From positions 276,943 to 340,942 of the forward strand of contig NZ_BMGG01000008.1 of assembly GCF_014640075.1 (NCBI RefSeq): a stretch of 64,000 nt of DNA, in the 5' to 3' direction. Below the pieces are notes generated by a model that was not told the DNA's origin, searched no databases, and saw only the letters and a program-made list of their open reading frames with translations. How positions within the stretch are numbered: the first letter of the stretch is position 1; every line of letters begins with the position of its first letter. This DNA comes from Chelatococcus reniformis. Its GTDB lineage: Bacteria; Pseudomonadota; Alphaproteobacteria; Rhizobiales; Beijerinckiaceae. Shown piece by piece: positions 28,384-39,145 of the stretch. A program made the translations under genes and the position numbers.

Positions 28384-28992
28384 ATGCTCAAACAGCTTCG
28401 CCCCGCCCTGGTGATGATCGTCGCCCTGACCTTGATCACCGGCCTCGCCTATCCCTACGCCATCACCAGCATCGCCCAGGCGGTGTTCCCGCGCCAGGCA
28501 GGCGGCAGCCTGATCGAGCGCAACGGACAGGTGGTCGGCTCGGCCCTCATCGGCCAGGCCTTCACCGGCGACCGCTACTTCCATGGCCGTCTGTCGGCGA
28601 CCGTGGCGCCCGACCCGGCCGACCCCTCCAAGTCCGTCGCTGCGCCCTACAACGCGGCGAACTCCGGCGCCTCGAACCTCGCCCCGACCAACAAGGCGTT
28701 GATCGACCGCGTCCAGGCCGATGTCCAGATGCTGCGCACGGCGGCGTCGGCCGGCGCCGCGGTGCCCATGGATTTGGTGACCACCTCGGCCTCGGGGCTG
28801 GATCCGGACATCACGCCGGAGGCGGCCCTGTTCCAGGTTCCTCGCGTCGCCAAGGCGAGGAGCCTTGGCGAGGGGCAGGTGCGCCGGCTGGTCGAGCAGA
28901 ACGTGCAAGGCCGTCTGCTCGGCGTGCTCGGCGAGCCACGCATCAACGTGCTGGCCCTGAATCTCGCCCTGGACGATCTCGGCAAGCGCTGA
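28384..28992 (+). CDS. kdpC: Potassium-transporting ATPase subunit KdpC
   Basis: A 202-residue protein with one N-terminal helix ([24 protein letters not shown]) and a periplasmic domain with the family blocks [62 protein letters not shown] and [16 protein letters not shown]. KdpC couples the ATPase and channel subunits. It starts 14 bases after kdpB. Confidence 0.95.
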   Translation: MLKQLRPALVMIVALTLITGLAYPYAITSIAQAVFPRQAGGSLIERNGQVVGSALIGQAFTGDRYFHGRLSATVAPDPADPSKSVAAPYNAANSGASNLAPTNKALIDRVQADVQMLRTAASAGAAVPMDLVTTSASGLDPDITPEAALFQVPRVAKARSLGEGQVRRLVEQNVQGRLLGVLGEPRINVLALNLALDDLGKR

Positions 28993-29123
28993 CGATCCGG
29001 CCCCGCCGGGCGCTCCCGGGGCGCTCCAGTCCGATGCTTTGGAAGCATCCCTCGCCGATCAGGCGACCCACCTGATCGGGAAATACGCTGGCGCCGGCCG
29101 GCCGACCGCATCACAATCATTCC

Positions 29124-31852
<2,729 letters not shown>

Positions 31853-31856
<4 letters not shown>

Positions 31857-32545
31857 GTGCGAGCCCAGTCCGTATTCTCGTCGTCGACGACGAGCCGCCG
31901 ATCCGCAAGCTGCTCCGCACCGGGCTCGGCACCCAGGGCTACGAAGTGGTCGAAGCCGGGACCGGGCGCCACGCGGAGGAGGCGATGACGAGCACGCCGC
32001 CGGACCTCGTCATCCTCGATCTCGGCCTGCCGGACGTGGCCGGCAGCACCCTGCTCAAGCAGTGGCGCGAACGCGGCATCGCGACGCCGGTGATGGTCCT
32101 ATCGAGCCGCACGGACGAGGCGGGCATCGTCGAGGCGCTGGAGCTCGGCGCCGACGACTACGTCACCAAGCCGTTCGGCACCAAGGAACTGGTCGCCCGC
32201 ATCCGCGTGGCGCTGCGCCACAGCTTCCAGCAGCACGGCGAGAAGCCGGTGTTCAAGGTCTGCGACCTCACCGTCGACCTGGTCCGACGGCTGGTGCACA
32301 GCCGCGCGGAGGAGGTGAAGCTCACGCCGCGCGAGTACGACATCCTGCGGGTGTTCGTGCAGCACGCCGGCAAGGTGCTGACCCACCAGTTCCTGATCCG
32401 CCAGGTCTGGGGCGGCTCCGCCGACGTTCAGAACCTGCGCGTGCACGTGCGCCAGCTCCGCCAGAAGATCGAAGCCGACCCGGAGCAGCCGCAGCTGATC
32501 CTGACCGAGACCGGCGTGGGCTATCGCCTGCGAGCGCCGGAGTGA
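31853..32545 (+). CDS. kdpE: KdpE response regulator
   Basis: A 230-residue OmpR-type regulator. The receiver domain has acidic pair VVDDEPP, phospho-acceptor Asp56 in LVILDLGLPD, and Lys in DDYVTKPFG. The winged-helix DNA-binding domain runs from about 130, with VKLTPREYDILRVFVQHAGKVLTHQFLIRQVWG and LRVHVRQLRQKIE. It activates the kdp operon; the palindrome at 23903-23923 is a candidate target. A GGAGGAG ribosome site lies inside the end of kdpD, and the genes overlap by four bases. Confidence 0.95.
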
Positions 32546-32564
32546 GCCGGCGCGGGTGCCGCCG

Positions 32565-32605
32565 CCCCGCACCGCGTCAAGCCCGGCCATGACGCCGCGG
32601 GGTTT
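32565..32605. terminator. Hairpin between kdpE and the convergent B12 operon
   Basis: CCCCGC pairs with GCGGGG (32565-32570 with 32597-32602), and inside it GCGTCA pairs with TGACGC (32574-32579 with 32590-32595), separated by a small internal loop. TTTA follows on the plus strand. It fits a terminator for kdp transcription, perhaps working both ways because the minus-strand operon ends at 32609. Confidence 0.5.
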
Positions 32606-32608
32606 ACC

Positions 32609-33622
32609 TCAACCGTGGGCCGGCTGCTCCTGCTCGTCCTCCTCGGCCGCCCGTGGGTCGAGCGCGGCGGTCCAGGGGGCGAGCACGGCCGGGGTGACGC
32701 CCTCGTGCACGAGCTGGCGCAGAGCGACCCGGACGGCGGCGCGAGCGAACTTGCTGTCGGGCACCTCGAAGCCGTCCGGCGGCTCCCCGGCACCCACGGC
32801 GGCGGTCAGCCGCCGCTTCACGTCCACCAGTTCCGGCAGGCCGTGCGCCGCGAGGATGGCCTGGAAAGCCACGTGAGCGGCGCCTTGGAACGGCCGCGGT
32901 TGCCCCATCCCGTCCTTGAGCGGGCTGGGCGGAAAGGCGTGGGCGAAGGGCACCCAGCCGGCGGGAATGGGCGTCGTCGCCGCATGGGTGCGGCCGGCCC
33001 GCAGCAATTGCGGCAGGAGATGGGTGTGTGGCCCCTCGGGGCTGACGCCGCCCGGCGGCGGGATCGGCTGGAACACCTCCAGCCGTCCGAGCCGGCTGAG
33101 GAACACCCGGTTCGGCCCGGCGGCGACGATCGCCCCCATCACCGGGTTGCCGGGCTCGAACACCGGCCGGCCCACGCCGCCGCGCAGGATCTCGATGAGG
33201 TGCTGATCGGCGGTGCGCACGCACATGTCGACCTGCACCGTACCGAGCCCGAGGTCGAACAGCACCGCGCCGCGGTCCTCGTCCCGCAGCGGCTCCTCGT
33301 CCGGACCGAGCTCGGCCAACGCCGTATTCCGGCACATGGCGCAGGCGCCATCGGGCAGGCACAGGGCCACCGCCTGGCTCCAGCTCGCTCCATCGCGGTT
33401 CGGTGTCTCGTAGGCGATGAGGCGAAGGTCGCCGCCAGCCGTCAGGCGCACGCCGCCACGCGCCGTGACGGCACCGGCGGCCTGCGGGCCGTCGCTTCGC
33501 GTGACCGGCTCCTCCGGGTCGCGCATGAATTCGCCGATGGCGCCGAAGGTGCCGAGGCTCCACTGCGTCTCCGCGTTCCCGAGCCAGGTGCGGACCTGAT
33601 CGAACGGCACAGCCTGCGTCAT
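32609..33622 (-). CDS. Unknown protein with Cys/His clusters, last gene of B12 uptake operon
   Basis: A 337-residue soluble protein that I do not recognise with certainty. It may belong to the family catalogued as DUF6925, but that name is from memory. Candidate metal ligands are Cys88, Cys94 and Cys97 (LCLPDGACAMCRN), Cys134, and His199/His201/His213 in PHTHLLPQLLRAGRTHA. LFDLGLGTVQVDMCVRT and FLSRLGRLEVFQPIP look like conserved core strands. Only an N-terminal GW-less cytoplasmic sequence is seen, with no signal peptide or helix. The start ATG 33622 overlaps the btuD stop by four bases and has GGGAGGA upstream, so it is translated with the transporter. A role in cobalamin or cobalt handling is inferred from context only. 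Confidence 0.7.
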   Translation of the reverse strand: MTQAVPFDQVRTWLGNAETQWSLGTFGAIGEFMRDPEEPVTRSDGPQAAGAVTARGGVRLTAGGDLRLIAYETPNRDGASWSQAVALCLPDGACAMCRNTALAELGPDEEPLRDEDRGAVLFDLGLGTVQVDMCVRTADQHLIEILRGGVGRPVFEPGNPVMGAIVAAGPNRVFLSRLGRLEVFQPIPPPGGVSPEGPHTHLLPQLLRAGRTHAATTPIPAGWVPFAHAFPPSPLKDGMGQPRPFQGAAHVAFQAILAAHGLPELVDVKRRLTAAVGAGEPPDGFEVPDSKFARAAVRVALRQLVHEGVTPAVLAPWTAALDPRAAEEDEQEQPAHG

Positions 33623-34431
33623 CTTTCCTCCCGAATATGAGCATGGCCGTGGCAGCCGACGGCGACCGGCTCCCACGGCAACAGGTAGGTCTCGCCGGCC
33701 CGCTCACCGCGCGCCAGCGTCACGCCGTAGGCCTCGGCCACGTTGGCGTCGGCGAGCACCGCCTCGGCGGGTCCATCGGCCAGCACGCGCCCGCCGCTGA
33801 GCAGCACCAGGCGGCCGCAGAAGCGCGCCGCCAGGGTGAGGTCGTGCAACACCACGACGACGCCGGCGCCGCGCCGGGCCGTGGCGCGCAGCAGCGCCAT
33901 GACCTGGAGCTGGTGCAGCGGATCGAGCGCGGCGATCGGCTCGTCGGCGAGCAGAATGTCACCTTCGACGGCCAGGGCGCGGGCCAACAGCACGCGCATG
34001 CGCTCGCCGCCGGAGAGGGTGCCGACGACGCGTTCACGGAACGGCTTCACCTCGGCAGCGCCCATGGCGCGCCCCACGGCGGCCCTGTCGGCGGCCGAGA
34101 GGCCGGCGAACGGCCTGCGGTAGGGCAAGCGGCCCAGCGCCACCACCGCCGCGACGCTGAGCGGCCACAGCGCTTCGCCGTCCTGGGCGAGAAAGGCCAC
34201 GCGTCGGGCGAGCTCGCGTTCGCCGATGGCGCGAGACGGGCGGCCGTCGTAGAGCACCGCCCCCTCGCCCGGCGCCTGCACGCCGGCGAGAACCCGCAGC
34301 AGCGTACTCTTGCCGGCGCCGTTGGCACCGATCAGGCCGACCATCTCGCCCGGGCCCACCGCGAGAGCGACACCGCGCAGCACCTGCGCATCGCCGAACC
34401 GGACGTGAATGTCGCGGGCGTCGATGCGCAT
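33619..34431 (-). CDS. btuD: ABC transporter ATPase for vitamin B12 (BtuD-like)
   Basis: A 270-residue ABC ATPase of the FecE/BtuD class. Walker A GANGAGKST is at 35-43, followed by the Q-loop region FLAQDGEALWPLS, signature TLSGGERMR, Walker B DILLADEPIAALD and the switch His in VVVLHDLTLAARF. It energises the permease encoded immediately before it. Its start overlaps the permease stop (TGATG at 34429-34433) and its own stop overlaps the next gene. The cobalamin assignment rests on the riboswitch and btuB gene upstream; sequence alone would equally allow heme or siderophore import. Confidence 0.85.
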   Translation of the reverse strand: MRIDARDIHVRFGDAQVLRGVALAVGPGEMVGLIGANGAGKSTLLRVLAGVQAPGEGAVLYDGRPSRAIGERELARRVAFLAQDGEALWPLSVAAVVALGRLPYRRPFAGLSAADRAAVGRAMGAAEVKPFRERVVGTLSGGERMRVLLARALAVEGDILLADEPIAALDPLHQLQVMALLRATARRGAGVVVVLHDLTLAARFCGRLVLLSGGRVLADGPAEAVLADANVAEAYGVTLARGERAGETYLLPWEPVAVGCHGHAHIREER

Positions 34432-35471
34432 CAGGCGAGCCGCCGCAGCCGGTAGATCAGCCAGAACAGGAACGGCGCCCCGACGATCGCGGTCACGACG
34501 CCGAGCTTGAGCTCGGGTCGGATCGGCAGCAGCCGCACGGCGGCATCCGCGGCGAGCGTCAGCACGGCGCCGCCGAAGCCGCTGACCAGCAGCAGCCGGC
34601 CGGGGCGGTGGCCGACCAGCGGCCGCAGCAGGTGCGGCACGACGAGGCCGACGAAGCCGATGGCACCGCTGACCGCGACGGCGCTGCCGACGGCGAGCGC
34701 CGCCCCGGAGATCAGCTGGAGGCGCAGCCGCTCCAGGTTGAACCCGAGGCTCCGGGCCGTGTCCTCGCCGAGCGTCAGGCCGTCGAGCGCCGGGCCCGAA
34801 AGGATGAGCAGGGCCCAGCCGAGACCCATCAGCGGCAAGGTGAGCCAGACGTGCGCCAGGCTGCGGTCGGCGAGCGAGCCCATCAGCCAGAAGATGATTT
34901 CCGTCGCCGCATATGGGTTGGGCGAGAGGTTGAGCGCGAGCGACGTCAACGCGCCGGCGAAGCTGTTGATGGCGACGCCGGCCAGCACCAGCGTCATGGT
35001 GCCGGCACCGCGGCCGACCAGGCCGTAGAGCACGACGGTGGCGAGCGCCGCGCCCGCGATGCCGCCGAGCGGCAGCGCCAGCGCGACGAGGCCGGCCAGC
35101 CCCGAATAGAAGACGACGACGGCGCCGAGCGCGGCGGCGCCGGAGATGCCGACGACGCCGGGCTCGGCCAGGGGGTTGCGCAGCAGGCCCTGCATGGCCG
35201 CCCCGGTGATGCCCAGGCTGAAGCCGACGAGGGCGCCCAGCAGGGCGCGCGGCAGCCGCAGCTCCAGCAGCACCAGCGCCGCCAGCGTATCGCGCCCGGC
35301 AACGAGATCGGCGAAAGCCGCCGGCACATCGAGCGGCGCGTAGCCGGCGAGCAGGGACGCGGCCATGCAGCCGATCGTCGCCACGGCGAGAATCGCGACC
35401 AGCGCCGCATAGCGCCCCCCCTCGGACCAATCCCAACGGCGCGCGGCCACGCTCGACGCCACGACGCTCAC
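34431..35471 (-). CDS. btuC: FecCD-family permease for vitamin B12 (BtuC-like)
   Basis: A 346-residue permease with about ten hydrophobic segments and the FecCD-family blocks LELRLPRALLGALVGFSLGITGAAMQGLLRNPLAEPGVVGISGAAALG and GFVGLVVPHLLRPLVGH, the latter carrying the cytoplasmic coupling region. The only suitable start is GTG 35471, which overlaps the stop of the binding-protein gene as GTGA. It forms the membrane channel with the adjacent ATPase. Confidence 0.87.
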   Translation of the reverse strand: MSVVASSVAARRWDWSEGGRYAALVAILAVATIGCMAASLLAGYAPLDVPAAFADLVAGRDTLAALVLLELRLPRALLGALVGFSLGITGAAMQGLLRNPLAEPGVVGISGAAALGAVVVFYSGLAGLVALALPLGGIAGAALATVVLYGLVGRGAGTMTLVLAGVAINSFAGALTSLALNLSPNPYAATEIIFWLMGSLADRSLAHVWLTLPLMGLGWALLILSGPALDGLTLGEDTARSLGFNLERLRLQLISGAALAVGSAVAVSGAIGFVGLVVPHLLRPLVGHRPGRLLLVSGFGGAVLTLAADAAVRLLPIRPELKLGVVTAIVGAPFLFWLIYRLRRLA

Positions 35472-36454
35472 GACGCCGGGCGTCCGGGGGGCGAAACGCG
35501 CAGGTCTCGCGTCGCCGCAGCCAGTTGTTCGATCGCGTCGACGACGGCGGGGCCAGCGCAGGTCCACAGGCGCGACGGCAGCGAGACGACGCGGAGGCGG
35601 CCGGCGAGCTTCTTCACGACGGGATGCTGAAGCACCTCGCTCGCCAGCGCCGGCCCGCTGCCGGGTCCGCCGTCGATGATCAGCACGTCGGCCCCTTCCA
35701 GCACCAGCGTCTCGAGCGGCACCTGGGCATAGTTCACGTAGCCCAGCTCGGCGGCGAGATTGACGAGGCCGGCTTTGCTGATGACGTCGTCGACGAGCGA
35801 ACCCTTGGCGGCGGTGAAGCCGTTGGGCCGCAGCACGATGGCCCGCGGCTTGCGGCCCCCCGGCGCCACGGCGAGGCTGCCGAGCCGCCGGTCCATGTCC
35901 ACGATCAAGGCCTCGCCCCGCGCCGTTTCTCCCAAGAGCTGCGCCGCCCGGCGGATGGTGTCGCGCACCTCGGCAAGCGAGCGCGGCACGGCGATGTCGG
36001 CGACGTTGAGACCGACGCGCCGGAGCATGGCGACCGAAGCGCGCGAGGTGTAGACGCCGGCAAGCACGAGGTCCGGACGATAGGACAGTACCTCCTCGGC
36101 CAAGCCGTGATTGGCGGGATGCCCCTTTGCCTCGTCCGCCATATTGGCGTTCCTGGGGTCCTGAGACAGCCAGGTGACCGAGGCGATGCGCTCCTTCTCG
36201 GCGAGCCGAAGCAACAGTTCGTCTGTACACATGTTGACGGAAACGATGCGCTTGGGTCGCGGCGCCTCGGGCGCCCGCTCCTGACTGCGCGCCGCCGACG
36301 CCCCGAGGCAAACGGCGCCTGCGAGCGCGATGGTGCCTAGGGCATTTCTGAGCGAAGTGGACGCCGGTTCGCGTGAAAAAAATGCGACAAAACAGATAAG
36401 CAGATCATTTCCGCGATTCAGGGAAACGCGGAAATGCTCCAGCAGATGCGACAC
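35468..36454 (-). CDS. btuF: Periplasmic cobalamin-binding protein (BtuF-like), altered 5' end
   Basis: The mature part is a type III helical-backbone binding protein: RPKRIVSVNMCTDELLLRLAEKERI, LSYRPDLVLAGVYTS, LNVADIAVPRSLAEVRDTI and ADVLIIDGGPGSGPAL. A signal peptide (LRNALGTIALAGAVCLGASAARSQ) precedes it, but no ATG, GTG or TTG occurs close to that signal peptide. The nearest in-frame start found is GTG 36454, which gives an unusual ~35-residue leader. That leader is encoded by the dispersed repeat at 36350-36440. The repeat may have replaced the original start codon, so export could be impaired or may rely on the long leader. The stop overlaps the permease start. Confidence 0.72.
   Translation of the reverse strand: MSHLLEHFRVSLNRGNDLLICFVAFFSREPASTSLRNALGTIALAGAVCLGASAARSQERAPEAPRPKRIVSVNMCTDELLLRLAEKERIASVTWLSQDPRNANMADEAKGHPANHGLAEEVLSYRPDLVLAGVYTSRASVAMLRRVGLNVADIAVPRSLAEVRDTIRRAAQLLGETARGEALIVDMDRRLGSLAVAPGGRKPRAIVLRPNGFTAAKGSLVDDVISKAGLVNLAAELGYVNYAQVPLETLVLEGADVLIIDGGPGSGPALASEVLQHPVVKKLAGRLRVVSLPSRLWTCAGPAVVDAIEQLAAATRDLRVSPPGRPAS
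36350..36440. repeat. Dispersed ~90-bp palindromic repeat, copy A
   Basis: This copy matches 57813-57902 in the same plus-strand orientation over about 90 bases with only scattered differences. Shared blocks include GAGCGAAGTGGACGCCGGTT followed by CGCGTGAA, AACAGATA, and GCGGAAATGCTC at the end. Internal inverted repeats (ATTTCCGCG against CGCGGAAAT) allow a hairpin. It resembles the small intergenic palindromic elements common in Hyphomicrobiales genomes. Unusually, it overlaps the 5' part of the btuF-like reading frame. Confidence 0.8.
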
Positions 36455-36501
36455 GTCGGCGGGCCCCCTTTGCCCGCCGCGCGACGGAAAGGGTCGGCGC
36501 C

Positions 36502-38523
36502 TCACCACGTGAACTTGGCGCCGCCGTAGGCGGCGAAGCCCCGCCCGAGGAAGCCCGTCGGGTCCTCGTAGTGACGGTCGAGCAGGTTGTCGATGCGGGC
36601 GAAGACCATGATGGCGTCGCTGTACTGGTAGTTCGCGGCCAAGTTCACCGTAGCGTAGCCAGGTGCCTTCAGCCGCGGGATGGAAAAGTCGCGGTTGCCG
36701 TCGACCCACGAACCGAGCGCCACCGCGGTCGCAGACAGGGTGAGCTTGTCGATCGGCAGCCAGGTCAGCGTGGTGCTCACCTTGTTCTTGGGCCGTCGCA
36801 GCAGCTCCTGGTTGGCATCCTCGTCCTTGGCCACCGTGAAAGTATAGTCCATGCGCGCCGACAGCGTATCGGAAAAGGCGATCGCCAGGAACGATTCGAC
36901 GCCATAGGTCTTGGCGCGCCCGATGTTGGTGTAGCTGGTGAAATCGGCGTTTGTGGTGATCAGGTTGGTGATCTTGTTGTGAAAGTAGGTGGCGCCGAAG
37001 CGCACCCGGTCGTGCCACAGCGGCTGCTCGAAGCCGGCGTCCCAGCCGATGCTCTCCTCCGGCCTCAGATTGGGGTTGCCGTAGAAGTCGAAGGCGGGAA
37101 AGTTCTGGTACAGCTCGCTCAAGGAGGGCGCCTTGAAGCCGGTGCCGACGCTACCCTTGAGCTTGGTCTCCGAACCGGGGACGATCACCGCCGGCGCGAC
37201 GCGCCAGGTGGTATGGCCGCCGAACTGCTGGTTGTCGTCGTAGCGAATGTTGGAGACGATGAAGACGCGGTCCGAGAAGTTCGACTGCAGCTCGACGAAA
37301 CCGGCGCGGTTGCGGTTCTCGGCCGTGAGATCGCTCGTCGCCAAGCGGTCGGTCTTGTGCTCGAGCCCCATGACCAGCGTCTGGCCCTGCATCAGCGCCA
37401 GCTCGCCGCGCCAATCGAATTTCAGGCGCTCGCCGCGGCTGTCGCTCGGATCGACGGGGCCGGCGATGGTCGGCGGCTCCTGGTTGCGGCTCCAGGCGTT
37501 GGTGTAGTTGAGGCCGAAGACGTTGCGGAAGCGGCCGTCGAGCAGGGTCCAGACGGCCTCGGCGCGGCCGTAGTAGTTGTTGTTGTCCTGCAGCGAGCGG
37601 AAGGCATTGGGCTGGGAGGGAAAGCCGCTGTCCGTCGTGAAGAGCAGCCGCGAATCGGTGTAGCGGCTGATCAGGTTGAGCTCCAGATTGTCGGTCACCG
37701 CGATGCCGACCCGGCCCGATGCGGTCCAATTGTCATAGAAGTTGGGATTGATGCGCTGACCCGGCGGGACCAGGTTCCCCGGTGTCACGGGCACGCCCTC
37801 GGCCCGGTAATGGGCGACGTTGAAGGCGTAGTTGATCCGCTCATTGCCGCCGCTGAGCGAGCCGGCCTGGTTGAAGGTGCCGAATGAGCCGGCCTCGGCC
37901 AGCACCGAGGCCCTCGGCGGGCCGTCGCCCTTCTTGGTGATCAGCGAGATCACGCCGCCGATCGCGTCGGCGCCGTAGAGACCGCTCTGCGGCCCGCGGA
38001 GCACCTCGATGCGCGCGAGATCGTAGGTCAGGAGCTGGCCGAAATCGAACGCGCCGTTGGACACGGCCGGGTTGTTAGCCTCGATCCCGTCGATGAGCAC
38101 CTTGACATGGTTGGAGTTGGTGCCGCGGATGAACACGGAGGTCTGGCCGCCGGGCCCGCCTGTCGAGACGACATTGAGGCCGGGAACGACGGTCAGCGCG
38201 TCGGGCAGCGTGCGCTGCTGGCGCTCTTCGATCTCCTGCTCGGTGATCACGGTGACCGAGTTGGGGATCAGCCGCGCGTCGGTCGGAATGCCCGTGGCGC
38301 TGACCACGATGTCATCCAGGACCACCGGAGCGGTGTCCGGCGCAACCGACCCCGCGCCACCGGCCTGCTGAGCGATGGCCCGATCGGGCCAAGCCGCGAC
38401 ACAACCGAGCGCGAGCGCGGCAATGGCAAGGGCGCGGCGGCTGATGGCAAGGGCGGGCGTGCCCGCGCGGATGCCACGGGAAAGCGCGCTGCTCCCGGCA
38501 GCGGACGACAGATGGAGAATCAA
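36502..38523 (-). CDS. btuB: TonB-dependent vitamin B12 receptor (BtuB-like)
   Basis: A 673-residue outer-membrane receptor. A long N-terminus with a signal-like helix (ALAIAALALGCVAAWPDRAIA) is followed by a TonB-box-like VVLDDIVVSATGIP. The plug domain has LPDALTVVPGLNVVSTGGPGGQTSVFIRGTNSNHVKVLIDGIE and RIEVLRGPQSGLYGADAIGGVISLITKKG. A 22-strand barrel follows, ending in the outer-membrane signature AYGGAKFTW. A TTG at 38523 with GAGG upstream is the best start; no ATG is suitably placed. The cobalamin riboswitch about 120 bases upstream is strong evidence for B12 as ligand. The btuF, btuC and btuD genes follow on the same strand. Confidence 0.9.
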   Translation of the reverse strand: MILHLSSAAGSSALSRGIRAGTPALAISRRALAIAALALGCVAAWPDRAIAQQAGGAGSVAPDTAPVVLDDIVVSATGIPTDARLIPNSVTVITEQEIEERQQRTLPDALTVVPGLNVVSTGGPGGQTSVFIRGTNSNHVKVLIDGIEANNPAVSNGAFDFGQLLTYDLARIEVLRGPQSGLYGADAIGGVISLITKKGDGPPRASVLAEAGSFGTFNQAGSLSGGNERINYAFNVAHYRAEGVPVTPGNLVPPGQRINPNFYDNWTASGRVGIAVTDNLELNLISRYTDSRLLFTTDSGFPSQPNAFRSLQDNNNYYGRAEAVWTLLDGRFRNVFGLNYTNAWSRNQEPPTIAGPVDPSDSRGERLKFDWRGELALMQGQTLVMGLEHKTDRLATSDLTAENRNRAGFVELQSNFSDRVFIVSNIRYDDNQQFGGHTTWRVAPAVIVPGSETKLKGSVGTGFKAPSLSELYQNFPAFDFYGNPNLRPEESIGWDAGFEQPLWHDRVRFGATYFHNKITNLITTNADFTSYTNIGRAKTYGVESFLAIAFSDTLSARMDYTFTVAKDEDANQELLRRPKNKVSTTLTWLPIDKLTLSATAVALGSWVDGNRDFSIPRLKAPGYATVNLAANYQYSDAIMVFARIDNLLDRHYEDPTGFLGRGFAAYGGAKFTW

Positions 38524-38642
38524 GCGAGCCTCGGGCGGTCACGTCAGTGGCACGTCACCGCGAACGAGGCCTCGCCGCGCAGCGTTGCGCGGTTCGACCG
38601 CCACCAGGAATCCCCGCCCGATGGGCCCGCGTGTGACCACGG

Positions 38643-38826
38643 ATGACGGCAGGTCTCCTGGCTCACGGGTCAGTGCCGCTGCGCCGCCTTCCCAGGACCC
38701 GAGATCCCAGTGGCATTGGTGCGCAAGGCTCGCCGCTTACAGTTGCGGGGGCAGCCGCAGCATCGGGTTGCCCCTCACTGCGTTCCCTTTTGATCCCCGA
38801 AGGGAACCGTCGGCGCGACCGTAGAC
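38643..38826 (-). promoter_or_regulatory. Cobalamin (B12) riboswitch
   Basis: Reading the minus strand, the conserved parts occur in order. GGTTCCCTTCGGGGATCAAA with AAGGGAA comes first (38808 downward). Next is GTGAGGGGCAACCCGATGC, then the core GCTGCCCCCGCAACTGTAAG with CGGCG. Last is the B12 box GTGAGCCAGGAGACCTGCC (38666-38648). This is the AdoCbl-type riboswitch architecture. It sits in the leader of btuB and should shut off the uptake operon when cobalamin is plentiful. Confidence 0.95.
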
Positions 38827-39086
38827 CGGCTGCGGATCCGCCGTCAATCGGTCTCGCCGGGGCGACGGGCTCACACGGGAATGCGCGCGAACGATACGGC
38901 GTCGCCGCGGGTGCGCACTGCTGATGGTGATGCGCTGCGTGCGCGGGCTCCCGATTTCCCAACCGCATTGCACAGGGAACGGAACCGCTGAGACCAAGCC
39001 TGTCCGGCCTCTTCCGCGCCGGCGGCCTCCGCTCGGCTCGGGCCGCTACACGCGACCATCGACCGCGTACCGAACCGGCGAAGGTC

Positions 39087-39100
39087 CTATCGTCCGATAG
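39087..39100 (+). promoter_or_regulatory. Inverted repeat upstream of Ni/Co permease
   Basis: CTATCG-TC-CGATAG is a perfect inverted repeat with 6-bp arms, 46 bp before the permease start, at a plausible promoter position. It could be an operator for a metal-responsive repressor. It does not match the NikR consensus as I recall it (GTATGA-N16-TCATAC), so the regulator is unknown. Confidence 0.35.
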
Positions 39101-39123
39101 TCACTTCCATGCAAATGTGATTA

Positions 39124-39137
39124 CCAGCCATGGCTGG
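39124..39137 (+). promoter_or_regulatory. 14-bp palindrome at ribosome binding region of Ni/Co permease
   Basis: CCAGCCATGGCTGG is a perfect palindrome whose right arm overlaps the only Shine-Dalgarno-like sequence (GGCTGGGG) before the ATG at 39146. In mRNA it could hide the ribosome site, although with no loop it may act only as a DNA site or be coincidental. Confidence 0.3.
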
Positions 39138-39145
39138 GGCACGGC

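Larger units (their letters stand above)
38827..39145. other. Divergent intergenic region, btuB leader and NiCoT promoter
   Basis: Beyond the riboswitch this ~320-bp stretch holds the promoters of the minus-strand btu operon and the plus-strand Ni/Co permease. Two palindromes near the permease start are listed separately. No reading frame here looks real. Confidence 0.6.

Noticed and set aside
38860-39145. A second cobalamin riboswitch for the Ni/Co permease on the plus strand
   Set aside because: A few short look-alike stretches occur, but the diagnostic CCCCCGCAACTGT core and the B12 box are absent on this strand.
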